Positions 11,045-23,301 of a DNA stretch of 64,000 bases are shown here, piece by piece. Below the pieces are notes generated by a model. It worked only from the letters and a program-made list of their open reading frames with translations, searched no databases and was not told the DNA's origin. The position numbers and the translations under genes were made by a program. The stretch is from contig CH002657.1 of NCBI GenBank assembly GCA_000149265.1, forward strand, positions 289,544 through 353,543, read 5' to 3'. Each line of letters begins with the position of its first letter. Within the stretch, counting starts at the first letter, position 1. The DNA is from Ciona savignyi (lineage: Eukaryota; Chordata; Ascidiacea; Phlebobranchia; Cionidae).

Positions 11045-14000
11045 ATGGAGACAGCAGATGAAATTATAGCTCGACTGACATCTGAGTTAGAAGATGCCCA
11101 GTTGGAAAAAGTTCAGGTACACATAAAAAAGCTAAATAGGCTAGTCTCTTGTTTAAATTTATTCTGTGAACGTATATTGTATAATTTTGTACCAATTTAA
11201 TTTTTCAGTGTTCGCACTATTCAAATTAATAAGTAATCACTATCCCTACCAGGCTGCAGAGTATGGTTTGCAAGTATTAGAAGAGAACAGACAACTTCAA
11301 CATCAATATGAAGACCTGGAGCACCAACTGGAAGCAACACAACATGAATTAGAAAATGCCCGGCATGAATTTGACCTTAGTACAAAGGTTTATTTCTTAT
11401 TTGTCATTTCTGATTGATCCACAGTGATATTTTCAGATGCGACTAGGGACCGAACGGTAGTGTGATTTTTCTCTGCTTGGTGGCGCTATTTATTTTTTTG
11501 AATTATCTGGGGAGTGACTATTTTTGATATTAATGTTAGGGTTGGGGTTAAAGTTAGTTCTGGGGTTGAGATTAGTGTTTGGGACAGGGTTAGAATTACT
11601 TTCCATAGCAATCTAAGTGATCCAAGCGGTCCTGTAGTATTTAGAGGCACCCGCGACTGAGTGGTCTTATACTAGTTTTCGCACTTCCTAAACGTATTCC
11701 TTGTTAGTATAGTGGCAAGTGTCGCCGCCTGTAACGCGGGAGACTTTGGTTCGATTCCCCGACGGGAAGGTTTTTTTCGGCTTATTAAACTCTTTTGTTT
11801 CTTAGTTATAAACAAACTCATCATAACGCCGCATTCAGCTTGTCTGAGCATTTTTGGAATTTGTCCAAGCATTGGTTAAAGTAATCGATTTCTTTGCAGT
11901 TTTTTGATTGCAAACACTATTTACTTAAAATGCGTAAATGGTGTAATAAACATTGGGCTAGAGTTAGTGTTAGTCTTGCGGTTAAGTTTAGTGTTCAGGA
12001 ATGGGTTAAAATTAGTGTCCGTAATTTTAGTGAGTAGTTTTCCTCCTCTCCGCTTTAGTACAGTTGATAAATAGCGCCATCCAGCAGAGAAAAATCAGAC
12101 TACCGTTCTGTCTCTAGACGCATGTGATATTTTCTATGCAGCCTATAAGAAAATTTATCAAGAATATAATTTTAGCTGTTTTCTTAGTTCATGTTGGAAC
12201 AACCAAGGTACTACTGCCAACAATACACTCAAAATATGTAGTGGAAACAGTAAGCTAAACTGTATTAGCTTGTCAACCAAAATTTACTGTGTTTAGGTGG
12301 TAGTAATTAGTGTAAGTCAGGAAAGCTTACTGTCTATTATATTAAAAACAGCTAAATTGGCCTTCTAGATAAATTTTATAATGGTCACACTTGGCAAAAA
12401 TGCACATACTTAATGTATTTTTTAACAACTAATGCAAATTGGCTTGGATTAGAATGTTAATAATAGATCAGATTTTCTTCCTCATCTCTGTGCTTTAGCT
12501 ATAAAGTTAACATTTTGGGATGTTGATATTTGGTTTGTGCAATTGAATGATGTGTTTAAACTAAATATAGGTCATTGTTGTTTTATAACTAATTCTGGCC
12601 AAACTATCAATCAGATCATAGTTAGCTAATGTCTTATTACATGAACTCTGTCTAAAGGGTTAGTATGGCAGTTAACATACTTACTCAAAGTTGCTAACAA
12701 TTGTTAGTAGCCTAAGCCTGATTGGATCTTTTTTATCACATTTTTTGCTATACTGAAGTTCTCTTTCTGAGTTAATAAAAGTTTTTGAACAAAGTATATA
12801 GTAAATGAATTTAGCTTTATATATCACTCAACACAACTATTCTATGTACAATAAATTGTAGAATTGAAGTTGACTAAACTATTAGATATATTTTTATTAG
12901 TATGTATATACTATAAAAGTTAATTTAGTATAAACACTTAGCTCTAAGGTAACAATTATCAGTCAATGCATATGTTGTTGTGAATGTTACCGTTTACAAA
13001 ATACCATTTTTCAGTGTTTAGACTTTCCCAAGGCACTTATAATTGACAATATATAATAGCCATTCATAAACAAAACTATCACATTTTGTTGAGCTGTTCT
13101 TGTTTTTCTCATTCTGCATGATTTCACATGATATCTAGATGTAGGTGCAGTTAACCATTTGTGGGTTGCATGTGTTGTTAACACAACTGATGGATATTAC
13201 AATAACAGTGCAAGTACATAGTAAGCTAATAGTCGGTATATGCTTCAAGAATTCAAACATTTGTATTATGTATTGGTAAAGCATTACCGGTATCATTTTC
13301 CTGTGCAATAGTGGTTTCTCAATAAAAATATTTTTTGTAGAAGTTTTTTCTTTGTGGGTGAATATCAATAAACTTGTATATATACTTGAATATCACTGAC
13401 AAAATTTAAAATACCGATATTTGTATAAACATTTTGGAAAATCTGAATTAATTTTCATTACAGGCACTTCATACAACTAAAAGCAAAACCAAGAAAGCGT
13501 TTTGTGAAGGTGAGCTGAGAGAGGATAGTTTGGAGAAACAATGTAAAGATATTGAGGAGAAGCTTGAACAAGTGGAGAGGGAGAGAGAATTGGAATCTTC
13601 CCAAAGTCGAATCGCAGTGGCAAATGCCAAAGAAGAGTCGGAACGTTTGACCCTGCTTAACAATGAGCTGAATACGGTATAAATATGCCTACCAATGATA
13701 CTACTGAAATATCTATGCCATGTGTAATATATTAAGTAAGCTAGGCAGAGTTCAGACTTTTTATTTGCTGCATTTTCTCAGCAAAGTACATCTGATTTTA
13801 AGGTACAGAGTATTGACCATCAGTTGATGTTTTATAATTTAGCAACTCACTATTTGTCTGGTCTTGATTGACTGTTTTGTTTCATTGTTTTAAAGCCAAC
13901 ACATTATTTATTAATGACTGTTGTTTTATTTAAAATCAAGAGCGTGCAAGCACTGGACCAACAAAGAACCGCCCTTCGACGAGATCTAAACGAGTTGAAA

Positions 14001-17000
14001 TCCCGAGAGGCACACTTAATGGCAGATTACTCTGAACTGGAAGAAGAAAATTGCTCCCTGCAGAAGCAGGTTTGTTAACCTGTGACTTATAAACAGTCCT
14101 GGAAAAGATGGGAGCTGGGGTAGCAGTGCTATGTGGACACTTTCAACTCCACAATAATATCTTAAACAGGTCCATGTAAGAGCACAGTTGGTGATTATAA
14201 AATTGTGGGAGAAAGGAGCCTTTTAACTATGCGGGCGAAATAAGGTTGATACGTTTTCACTTTTTTCCACTACTTATAAGTATCGCTATAATTTAAATAA
14301 TTTACATTATACTCACAGTTACATGCAATTCTGTACTGGTGGTACATATTATATTGTATAACATATAAAAACATTTGTGTATGCATGGCGTAGCACATAT
14401 ATACATATATATAAATCTTAAATTACAAAAGTTTACTAGTTTATGGAAAAGCTTAACCTAAAATACTTAGTGATAAAGTTGTTCAATCAGTATGTATAGG
14501 CCTATATAAATAACATCACTAGCAGTTGCGGACACTTGAGTTCCAGGTATGCACTAGTTTATTGACACTCTATTACAAATCAGTACAAATAGCAAAGCTG
14601 TTAATTGCTCTGCCCAGACAAACAACTCAAGAAAGGTGGCTTTTACTTAGTCCATCTTCCATGTTTATAGCAAATCAGAATGCTGGTTTACGGGTTTTTG
14701 ATGTGTTTTGTATGAAAAACTTGTTTTCCCCCCAACTACACAGTCCTTAATCATCGCTTGTGTTGTCTCAGCTTATAATACTAAAGTTTAATATAAAACG
14801 GGCAAATCTACAAAATTATCTCAGTTTATGATCTAGAATATTAATAATTGGCTAGATTAGTAATAACTACTTAATATAGGATAATTAAATACTTTTTTTT
14901 TGGATTTAGTTTTCTTTTGGTATATCTTTATTAAATTTATTATTAGTAATTACAACCCTTTTGCTTTCTAACGGTGCAATGAATAGGTAAATTTCTTAGA
15001 TGCTTAGTGTGCACAATTGTGTCTCAAAATTTCATAGAATTGCAATTTCTGGAAAATGGTTAAAAACAATTGTCATATCGGCTATACATTGTATGATTAT
15101 GGTCGGATATAGAAAAATTCCATTGTCACTTTTATAGTTCTCACAAAAGAAAAGTACATACATTATAAGTATCTGATTAAGATTTATTAACTAAGACGCA
15201 TAAGCTTAGATGTGTTAATAACTGGGAAAACTTTTCTGGAGTTCGACTATAGCCGAATAATTAATTGCACGCCTACTTAAAACTGTGAAATGCCACTGAC
15301 TAATTAATTTCAATCCTAACCATCTTATTAAGACAAAAATGCTTCTCAAGATTTAAATTTGAAAGAATCAATGTTTCATAGTGTGCATCACTTATCCAAA
15401 CTGACAAGTTTGTTTTAACATTGAAATTGCTCATGCAGGTGTCGTTGCTGCGACAGTCACAAGCCGAATACGAGGGATTCAAACATGAAATCCGAAGATT
15501 AGAAGAGGAAGCAGAGTTCTTTAACAGGTCCTTTTGTGGATAAGCATATTTGTTAGCTCTAATTGGACCAGCTCAATTTATGGTAACACCATTAGTTAGT
15601 AGTAGAAACATGTTCAGATTACCCAAAACTGAATACAACGTCAATTGGGTTGTATGTTTGTACAGTTTTTACATCTGTGTCAATTGGTTGGTTGTGAACA
15701 ATGGTAAAAAATGTACAGTTAAACACCCAGTTACCACTTCCAAGGGTAGTTTTAAGAATATTTTTTAAAGTACTTTTAATTATTATAGTCAATTAGAAGA
15801 AGCTCTAAAATTGAAAGATTTGTTGGAGCGTCAACTCGACGATGCCCATGAGACGATTGCGAAGGAGCGAGAGATGAAACTCGCTTTAAAACGTGAGCTC
15901 GCTCAACATATGAATGTGAGTTTTAAACTTCGTGACCATTGGATTAGTCTACTTGTTATATTGCTTACTTAGTATGCAACAAAGTTTTTATTGAACCTCG
16001 TAAAATTAACAACCTCTCTGACCAGGTGACCTCTGCTTGCTTATCTGCTAACCTAACAAAATAAATTACATGTACCATTTTTTTACTACCGAGTTCTATT
16101 TCTTAGGTATGGAAGTAATATTACATATATACAAGGGGCAAACATAATATACACTTTGGCTTAAACTAACTTTTTACTTAAGCATGCAATTTGTATTTTT
16201 AATTGGCTGCTTGTAACATAGCATTAAAGCATAGCACCATTTAATTATATAGTTTAAAATGATACTTACAAACTACAAAGTGATTGTCAATCTGTATTTG
16301 GAAAATGTTTATATAAATATACTTTGTATATTTATCCGAATTTAAAAAGAAATTAAATTTTAAACAGCAATTTGACATTGCAACCTCGTCATTCCATGAC
16401 AACTTGTCACGATTTGTTGAGTTGAACAACAGCAAGCTGCAGGACGGGGAAGCAAACAAGAACAGGTATGAATTGAACTTATTTGTGCAATGTTTTACTC
16501 TTTTCTCTGAACTTAGAACAGAGCTGGATATGCAACCCACTTCACAATAAGGTGCAAACTTACATTCATTTAGCCATAGCCTAAACGTTTTCTATCAATT
16601 ACATAACCATACCATCTCTAGATACACCCCTGCAATCATTAATAATATCTAGTCCTAATTAGTGTAACAACATATTACTTTAAAACCATATGTATTCTTT
16701 CTGTATAACAATGAAATTGAGATGCACTCAAATTATTCCTAACATCTCGGTCTAGGGTAACACCATTGCTAACTGTACATATTGCACCTTGTACCTGATC
16801 ATGTTTGTGTTACTACCTCCAACAGTTAGCCAAGTTTTATTGATAAGCCCATGTGTCTAAAAGTTTACATTCTTCTGTTTTACACCTTATTTACTGTTTT
16901 AACTAACTTACTTGTTGGTAGTCAGATGGTTGTTAACGAATAATTTGGCACAACATTTACCTGCATAACACAAATACCAAGCATAAGTTGGTCACCCGTG

Positions 17001-20000
17001 GGTATTGCACTTCACATGAAATATAATGCACATTGCCCCTTGGGTAAAAAGTATTGTAAAATAAATATATATCGGAATGAGAAACGTAACATGATTATTC
17101 AATAACATGTAAAGAGATCAAACCCTAACTTTGCAAAACTGCAAAAAAGCTTAAACAAGTATTACGATCAGCATTCATTTGTGTAGGTTATTCCAATAAC
17201 GATTGCATTTTAATACAGTATCTAATCCATATTAAAAATTGTTTTATGTTTTTAATCTATGTATCTACTAACTACACGCCAAACCATTGTGTAAACATGT
17301 TCTTTCAAAAAGTGTGAAAACTGCATTGTAAATGATTGTACCTAATGTTATGCCAGCACAGAGTATAACTGTCTGTATTTGACATTAAATGAGATTGATT
17401 CTGTAAATGCTTTAGTTGAAGTGTGTGGTATCTGTTTGATGACATCTGCAGTTGGTAGTGGTATTAAGTTTTCACCATGCTATCTTATCTCTGATGAGTA
17501 ATGGCGCCAGTATTGATTATTCTTCTCCATTTAGAATTGATTCCCAATATTCAGTGGAACTTCCTGCCTGCAGAATAAGGGCAGAAGGGGCGTGACCAAA
17601 ACAGCATCTTGGACTAAACTTATATATAGGCCCGCTCATGCTGGTTTTAAAAGCAAATTTAAAAATGCTGCGAAACATTTTGTTGTTGGCGTTAACACTT
17701 TGCGTAGCCGAATCTATGGTAGCACCGNNNNNNNNNNNNNNNNNNNNNNNNNNNNNNNNNNNNNNNNNNNNNNNNNNNNNNNNNNNNNNNNNNNNNNNNN
17801 NNNNNNNNNNNNNNNNNNNNNNNNNNNACATGTAAAGAGATCAAACCCTAACTTTGCAATATTGCAACAAAGCTTGAACAAGTATTACAATCCGCATTCA
17901 TTTGTGTAGGTTATTCCAATAATGATTGCATTTTAATACAGTTTCTAATCCATATTAAACATTGTTTTCTGCTTTTAATCTATGTATCTACTAACTACAC
18001 CACCAGTCATTATGTAAACATGTTCTTTCAGTAAGTGTGAAAACTGCATTGTAAATGATTGCACCTAATGTTATGCCAGCACAGAGTATAACTGTCTCTG
18101 TATTTGGCATTAAATGAGGCTGATTCTGTAAATGCTTTAGTTGAAGTGTGTGGTATCTGTTTGATGACATCTGCAGTTGGTAGTGGTATTAAGTTTTCAC
18201 CATGCTATCTTATCTCTGATGAGTAATGGCGCCAGTATTGATTATTCTTCTCCATTTAGAATTGATTCCCAATATTCAGTGGAACTTCCTGCCTGCAGAA
18301 TAAGGGCAGAAGTGTCCGTTATGTCGTAAATATCACACCTTCTTATCCCCAAGTTAATTGTTTTTTTTAGACACTTCTTCAAACCTAAGAATATATATAT
18401 AGTTGCTCTAATTTGTATACTTTTTTATAAACACAAACTTTTTTAGGGAATTAAAATCTAAACAAAGGAAAAAGTTCTAAGTACGAAAAACATAAACCTT
18501 GGTAACTCTGGAGAAAAAAATACCAAAACAAAAAGGGAGTTTAAGATAAATATACAGAACAAATTCGATGAATTGATACAAAATCTGTCACCCATACGTG
18601 TGTGAAGTGCATCATTTGTCACAATACTGGTCTCTCCAACAACAAAAGCTATCCATTGTGTGATATATTACACAAGTTCTTTTGTTTTTTGAAGAAACCG
18701 ATTCCTTGATACTGGGTTCAACAAATGTATTAAGTACCTAACCCGATTATAGTTCAAGTAGCAAATTGCAGTTTCTTCCACCTGATTGAGCTGACAGGAT
18801 CAACTGACTCCAATTCTTCTCCCCAGTTTCCACGTGGACAACTGCGATGATGAGTTGGATCATCCACTCATCCGACACATCACATCCGACCTCCTCCACT
18901 CCACTCCCAGCAAACGGTTGTCCACTGAGAGCAAGGGGGAAGATCTACTGAGTGAGCTTAACCTGTGTGAGGTGATTAAAATCTAGAATTTGAAATTTGT
19001 ATTTTACATGAACGTGTTCCGTATTTGGCCACTTCGTAGCTTTGTTAAACATGGCAACATTCAGTTAAACTTTAACAACTGGGTTAAACAACTAACATAT
19101 GTAGCTTCCTGACATTATCACTGCAAATGCCACTATTATAAATAAGAATAAGAATTACAGTTCAAAGTTATTTATAAAGTTAGCAAAATGTTTTTCCAAA
19201 CTTTTGTTTTCTAGTTTAATTATGTTCGGTATTATTTTTAACTAAAATAAAAATTTTCTACAAATATTGCCATAAATAATAAATTTAATGAATAATGCAG
19301 GGACTTTGCAATGATAATAGAATTAAGTTCATTTCTGGAAAATTAACATTACACAAATATTTTGGCTCAACATATTTGCTTTACATTGACTTGTGTTATA
19401 GTGTTATAATCAGAAAAGTTATTTGTGTATGTTGCATCTGCGTAGATAGTTTTGTACTGTTTGTACAGGGATATATAATGTTTGGTTTGGTAAAAACGGG
19501 TTGTCCTGCTGTGTAATATCATGGTCATGTATATATGGATTCACCAGCCCAATATTACACATAAGCACCGAATAACCAAGGTTGGATAGAGGAACAGCTT
19601 TGGCAACTGGTCTGTGATAAAAGTTTTCCCTTATTTTTGGCATTTCACTGAAAACACTAACAAATTGGTTTATCTTGCTATAATTGCACATGCATAAAAC
19701 AGCTGTTTATTAAAGGTTACGAAGCTGAAACAACAGATCAGCCAGATCGAAAATGAGAAGGTTGTCTTAATAAACACTTTAAAAGAGCAAGAAAAGTTGC
19801 TGCACAGTACACAGGGGGAACTCAACCATAAGTCCGAAACTGTAAGTCTACCGCATGCTAGTATTCCTTTTTATGTAGTTGTTTTAATGGATTCAAGTGG
19901 GCTTACTTGGAAGTTTGAAAAATTCTTCGAAGTTTAAAATAATTTGGGGGAATTACTTTGTACAAGGACGAAACCACACGTTCAGCTGTGAAAGGGAACC

Positions 20001-23000
20001 AACAAATATTTCCCCCTGCCATCTCTTTATATAATTATACTAGCTTGCCTGGCCAATCAAAGTTTTAGCTCCATGAAAGAAACATAGCAATAAAAGCACT
20101 GCTTGCACAGAATGAGGGGAAGTACAAAGATGTGGTGTCGGAGTGCGAGAGGTTGAAGGAGGAACTAAAGTCGCTCCGAGATGAGCACGCGGAGAGGAAG
20201 GATGCCCAGAAGAAGTCGGAGATCGCTCTCAAAGAGGCCAAGGCGAAACAAACTATATTAACTCAGAGAAACCAATCTTTAATTGAGGAAATTGAGGTAT
20301 TTATTCTATCCTAGTATTTTTGGTAATGCTTTCAACATTAAATTTAGAATGGATCGCATTTCTGCAATTTAATCTACATATATTTGTTTTTACAGAAAGT
20401 ATCATAGGTTTAGATGAGGTCGACCATTTAACATTGTTTGCCATGTGTAAAGTCTTTTTATCTAAACAGTCAAAGAATCATTCTCTGTCATGTCGAGTGA
20501 AAGACGCTCGTCGCTCAGCTGAGGAACTTTCCAGCGTCAGCGAGCAGCTCTCCCAACTCTACCACCACGCTTGTCTAGCTGCCGGTGACACTCCTCAGCG
20601 TGTGGTGCTTGATAGCATTCGGAAAGAGGTTTCGTTTGAGCATATTTTAAATATCATACCTGCTGTATAAATTACCAGATTCATCATGAATGTATTGCGT
20701 AAATTATGTTAAAATATCCCCTAGCTGGCATTTATTGAGTACAAAAACAATATATCTAAACTTATATAGTGTTGAGATAATGCAACCCTGCTTCAGCACT
20801 GATCTATTTCTTATTTAATTGTGTTAAAATTTTGCTTTTAATTTTAGACCAAACAAATTGAACAGAAGTCCTCTGAGAATAAGGAAATAGAGGCCGATGA
20901 ATCGCAAGGTATTTTCTATGTTAAATATTAATGTTGTACCAGTTTTAACACTTGGACCTTTTAAACTATACGTTTACATCTGACACAAGTTCATGAACCA
21001 AGCATTATTATAACCACATTAAAAAAAATGGTGGCTGTTATTTTCTCACATTCTTACTTAGAAATTTTTATACAAGAGATATAAATTAAAGTGTATGACA
21101 ATTTTTCGGGTTTGATTTTTGGGGTGGGCTATACTGTATAGTCCTTTTTTTAAACACTTTTTTTATTTGTTAAACTATTTTTATCCCCATTTACAGACAA
21201 AGAAAACACAGTGAGCGCAGGGACTGCAGAGTTTTCCTCCGATACCGTTACCACGACAACTGTGCTATCAACCATGCGCGACCAGTTAAAATATCTTCGC
21301 AGCTCAATCGAGAAGTTAGCGGCAACCAAAGATACGTTGTCCAGTGTGACATTGGCTTTACTTCCTGGACAAACGAGTCTGGCGGAAAGCCAGGAACAGG
21401 TTTGTGTAAACTGCGAATGAGGTTGTAAGATAAACGGTAAAGTGGGTGAAATAAAATGTCACCTTTTAAGGAGTTAGAATTGAACTTGTACTGCAGAGCA
21501 GTGTAGTAAAATGTCTACATGATAAGTAAAGAATAATCCTTATGTCCCGCATGAACATCTATGTTAAGGATTATCTATCTTTGATTGTTAAAGATTGTGT
21601 CGTGGATAGGTTCGTCAGCTTGAGGAAGAAGTGCTTCGACTGAGATCTTTGTTGAGTTCGAAACGTGAACAAATTGCAACACTCAGGACGGTGTTGAAAG
21701 CCAACAAACACACTGCTGAGGTACTAATGCTTATTAAATGATTTATGACATGGGGCATACACATCTTGCTTTATTAATTATTTACTCCAGAACATTCTGG
21801 ATTAATATACATGGAACAGGATAGTCGTTTTTATCCTCAAGAATGGGGAAATTTAAGGGAAGTTATAACAGGGGCATCTTATTACATCATGCCCACAATC
21901 ATGTTACCAAATCTATTGCAGTATGTTAAAAATGATGTTGCTAATTTTTTGGTCCACATTATAGACCCATCTTATTAGCAAGAGGCTGACTGCTAAACTA
22001 GATTTTTAAATCCTATTATACAATAAATTAATTTCACTGGATTGGAATGGCTTAAGTCAAGAATATGACATAAATACATTGCATAATCCATAGCATGATC
22101 ATCATGTGTAAAGTGTTAATAACTTTAAACACCAAGCATTTGTAATATTGTTTATCCAGTTTCCTTATTAAATCCCCTCATAAAATTGCATCCTACTTAG
22201 TTCTGCACTGGTGGGTAGTGATACAAAAAAATATTGCTTTATAATAAAAACTATATGTGCATTGGCTAGCGGTAGTTGTAATATAGGTATTATGCATGCA
22301 GAATTTGAACCCTTAACAATAAACAATAACAAATATCCTAATGTCCCAGCTGGGTTGACAGATCTTAACAATTCAAAAATTTCATTTACACCAAGACTCT
22401 ACCTGCCACAGTTAGATGCAGTGGTGTGAAACGCATGAGACATATGAGTTGCTTTTTCTACAGGTGGCGATATCCAACTTGAAGAGCAAGTACCAGCACG
22501 AAAAATTATTCGTGTCAGAAACGATGCTTAAACTTCGTGGGGAGTTGAAGGCTTTAAAGGTTGGTTTCGGCTGTTTTTAAAGCAGGATGATACATGCTAA
22601 AAAAAATAATCAGAATATTTTTAAAATCACATATAAAATGGAAATTTCTCCATGATTAGCAATGTTTCCTTGAAAATTAAATTTATATGCTGAAAGTTAA
22701 TTTTTATGTACAGCTGTTTCAAATTAATGCCAAATTAAAAAATAATGATATTAAATTGATTATTTTAAAGGTTAAATTAAAATCAACACACAAATTTGTG
22801 ATTAGTGTCTCTAATTTTATTGAATAAAATTGTTTAACAAGACTTCATCAAACACAGGAGGATGCAGTGACGTTCGCACAGCTTCGTATGATGTTCGCTG
22901 CACGATGTGACGAGTATGTAGCTCAGCTCGATGCTATGCAGCGCCACCTAGCTGGTGCCGAGGAGGAGAAGCGAACGCTCAACACGCTGCTTCGGAAGAC

Positions 23001-23301
23001 GATCACCCAGAAACTTGCCATCACACAGGTGCGCAATTCTAACCATACATGGACTTGTTGTTAAACAACACACACAAAACAAAAATCGCACTCTTAAAAA
23101 TGGAATCCTACATTGTTTTAGTATCAAACTATTAATGATAACAATTAACTATTTGCAATGGCATCTCAGAGATTAGAGGATTTGGAATTTGATCGCGAGC
23201 AACAGTCCCGTCACCCAAGCAACTCTTATGCGTCTGCTGTTACACAGGGCAACAAGAAAAAAACTCCGACCCCTAAATCGCCGAGCCATATTTTCCGCTA
23301 G
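11045..23301 (+). CDS. BICD: Bicaudal-D, dynein/dynactin cargo adaptor (complete)
   Basis: Seventeen coding exons: 11045-11116, 11253-11387, 13464-13676, 13941-14069, 15439-15527, 15789-15915, 16368-16465, 18827-18971, 19716-19841, 20069-20296, 20470-20628, 20848-20908, 21197-21399, 21610-21720, 22464-22559, 22858-23028, 23170-23301. All splice in phase to a 764-residue protein, close to human BICD2 (824). The N-terminal coiled coil carries [18 protein letters not shown], the family's dynein light-intermediate-chain-binding 'AAEYG' box, then [13 protein letters not shown]. Exon 8 holds DLLSELN, exon 11 [12 protein letters not shown]. The C-terminal cargo-binding coiled coil (about 596-720) reads [33 protein letters not shown] and [21 protein letters not shown] links dynein-dynactin to Rab6 vesicles, nuclear pores or RNA cargo in the cytoplasm; these roles are family knowledge. 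A 100-N gap lies in intron 7 but no exon appears lost, since flanking exons join in phase. Confidence 0.96.
11424..12134. mobile_element. MITE-like element with terminal inverted repeats and 11-bp target duplication
   Basis: The element (about 11435-12123) sits in BICD intron 2. Its ends are inverted copies of each other over about 57 bp with a few mismatches; both contain cggtagTctgatttttctctg-like sequence followed by tggcgctatttat. It is flanked by identical 11-bp direct repeats GTGATATTTTC at 11424-11434 and 12124-12134, as expected for a target-site duplication. No transposase frame is inside. The interior holds gttagggttggggtt-type degenerate repeats on both sides and a tRNA-Asp-like sequence in the middle (listed separately). 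The superfamily is not assignable by eye. Confidence 0.75.
11698..11769 (+). pseudogene. tRNA-Asp-like sequence with GTA anticodon, probably a pseudogene
   Basis: 72 bases fold as a tRNA very close to eukaryotic tRNA-Asp: D-arm with TTAGTATAGTGG (A box), anticodon arm CTGTAAC, B box GGTTCGATTCC. The anticodon is GTA (Tyr) where tRNA-Asp has GTC. The acceptor stem has one mismatch, the anticodon stem one (G27-G43), and the T stem two. These defects and its position inside a MITE suggest a captured or element-borne tRNA remnant rather than a working gene. Confidence 0.7.
17105..17587 (+). repeat. Direct repeat copy 1 left of the assembly gap
   Basis: About 483 bp from acatgtaaagagatcaaacc to cagaataagggcagaag are nearly identical to 17828-18312, with scattered substitutions and small indels. 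It lies in BICD intron 7. Confidence 0.93.
17588..17727 (+). CDS. Candidate first exon of a secreted peptide, cut by the gap
   Basis: Between the two direct repeats a unique segment has a TATA-like box (ttatatata, 17620-17628) and, about 37 bp on, an ATG at 17665. The frame reads [17 protein letters not shown] then MVAP and enters the N run. That is a textbook signal peptide: short basic start, Leu-rich core and a small-residue cleavage site. An upstream in-frame ATG at 17638 would add nine residues. The mature part is unread, so no function can be given. It may be a chance frame. Confidence 0.35.
17728..17827. other. Assembly gap, 100 N
   Basis: A run of exactly 100 N, a conventional placeholder length, so the true gap size is unknown. 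It sits between the two direct repeats in BICD intron 7. Confidence 0.99.
17828..18312 (+). repeat. Direct repeat copy 2 right of the assembly gap
   Basis: Begins immediately after the N run and matches 17105-17587 almost base for base. This is either a genuine tandem duplication or two haplotypes of one locus placed side by side during scaffolding. Confidence 0.93.

Noticed and set aside
17592-17909. Open frames running through the N gap on both strands
   Set aside because: N bases translate as X, so apparent length is an artefact; only the real bases before 17728 were considered.
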